From Amoebidium appalachense (Eukaryota; Ichthyosporea), in contig CAVNZM010000012.1 in NCBI GenBank assembly GCA_963693365.1, positions 2,790,001-2,854,000 on the forward strand: 64,000 bases of DNA. Direction: 5' to 3'. Below, in pieces: positions 63,661 to 64,000 of this stretch. A model generated the notes under the pieces. The model had not been told where the DNA came from and searched no databases. It saw nothing but the letters and a program-made list of their open reading frames with translations. The first letter of the stretch is position 1, and the number at the start of each line of letters is the position of its first letter. Position numbers and translations under genes: made by a program.

Positions 63661-63812
63661 CACACACACACATGCACGCATGCATACACACATGCACACG
63701 TTCACTCACTCCGTGACTCTCTCTCTCCCTCCCCCCCGTCTCGTTTTTTTCCCTCTCCTCTCTCTCTCCCCGTCTCTCCCTCTCTCTCTTCCCCCCCCCC
63801 CCCTCCCCCCAG

Positions 63813-63896
63813 GTCTCTAACCCACTCTGCAGAACGTTTTACGCATTTCTCCCCTCGGAGAACTTGGTCGTTGGTGCGTTTTTGTCTGACATCTAA
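63813..63896 (+). CDS. Doubtful terminal exon of an unknown plus-strand gene
   Basis: Follows a pyrimidine run ending in CCCCCCAG, a textbook acceptor. The 28-codon frame reads VSNPLCRTFYAFLPSENLVV and on to SDI then TAA. A second frame is open longer past this point. No homology recognised; listed because it is the only non-repetitive island in the last kilobase. Confidence 0.15.
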   Translation, partial: VSNPLCRTFYAFLPSENLVVGAFLSDI

Positions 63897-64000
63897 CGAC
63901 TCTGCAGGGTCCCCTGAGACTACTGACACTCTAACATTCCCTCCCCTCTCTTACTTCCCCCCCCCCCCCCCCCTCCCCCCCCCCCCCCTTTCCCTCCTCC

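Overview
The window is nuclear DNA from an intron-rich eukaryote using the standard code with GT-AG introns. It is extremely loaded with simple repeats: (TG/CA)n, (GA)n and poly-G/poly-C runs up to about 51 nt. The gene set (a metazoan-type PDK1 kinase, an RBM19/MRD1 rRNA-processing factor, a TRIM-like RING/B-box protein, prohibitin, RPL41, and a plant/protist-type UDP-glucuronate 4-epimerase) suggests a unicellular holozoan or another protist. I cannot place it to species.

Layout, left to right: PDK1 kinase (minus; its 3' end and PH domain lie off the left edge); RBM19/MRD1 (minus, about 23 kb, 23 exons reconstructed); a divergent 2 kb promoter region; a RING/B-box/C2H2 gene (plus); a type II membrane UDP-GlcA 4-epimerase (minus, 11 exons); an unrecognised ORF with a poly-A tail, perhaps a retroelement remnant (plus); prohibitin (plus, 7 exons); RPL41 (minus); and a pyrimidine-repeat right edge with one doubtful exon. 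I built the exon models by hand from the protein homology I recognise plus GT/AG sites. Codon phases close exactly through all exons of PDK1, the epimerase, the RING gene and RPL41. RBM19 closes except for one extra base, and prohibitin shows three extra bases.

The genes are unrelated housekeeping and signalling genes, with no operon-like logic. The unusual content is in the introns. They are built of dinucleotide repeats that often form the splice sites themselves, C-rich runs (sense strand), a family of about 13 dispersed elements of roughly 70-140 bp that are always antisense to the host transcript, a 398-bp TA-flanked inverted-repeat element, and a 197-bp tandem repeat that seems to derive from an exon/donor junction. 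A 42-bp hairpin flanked by 8-bp direct repeats lies between PDK1 and RBM19.
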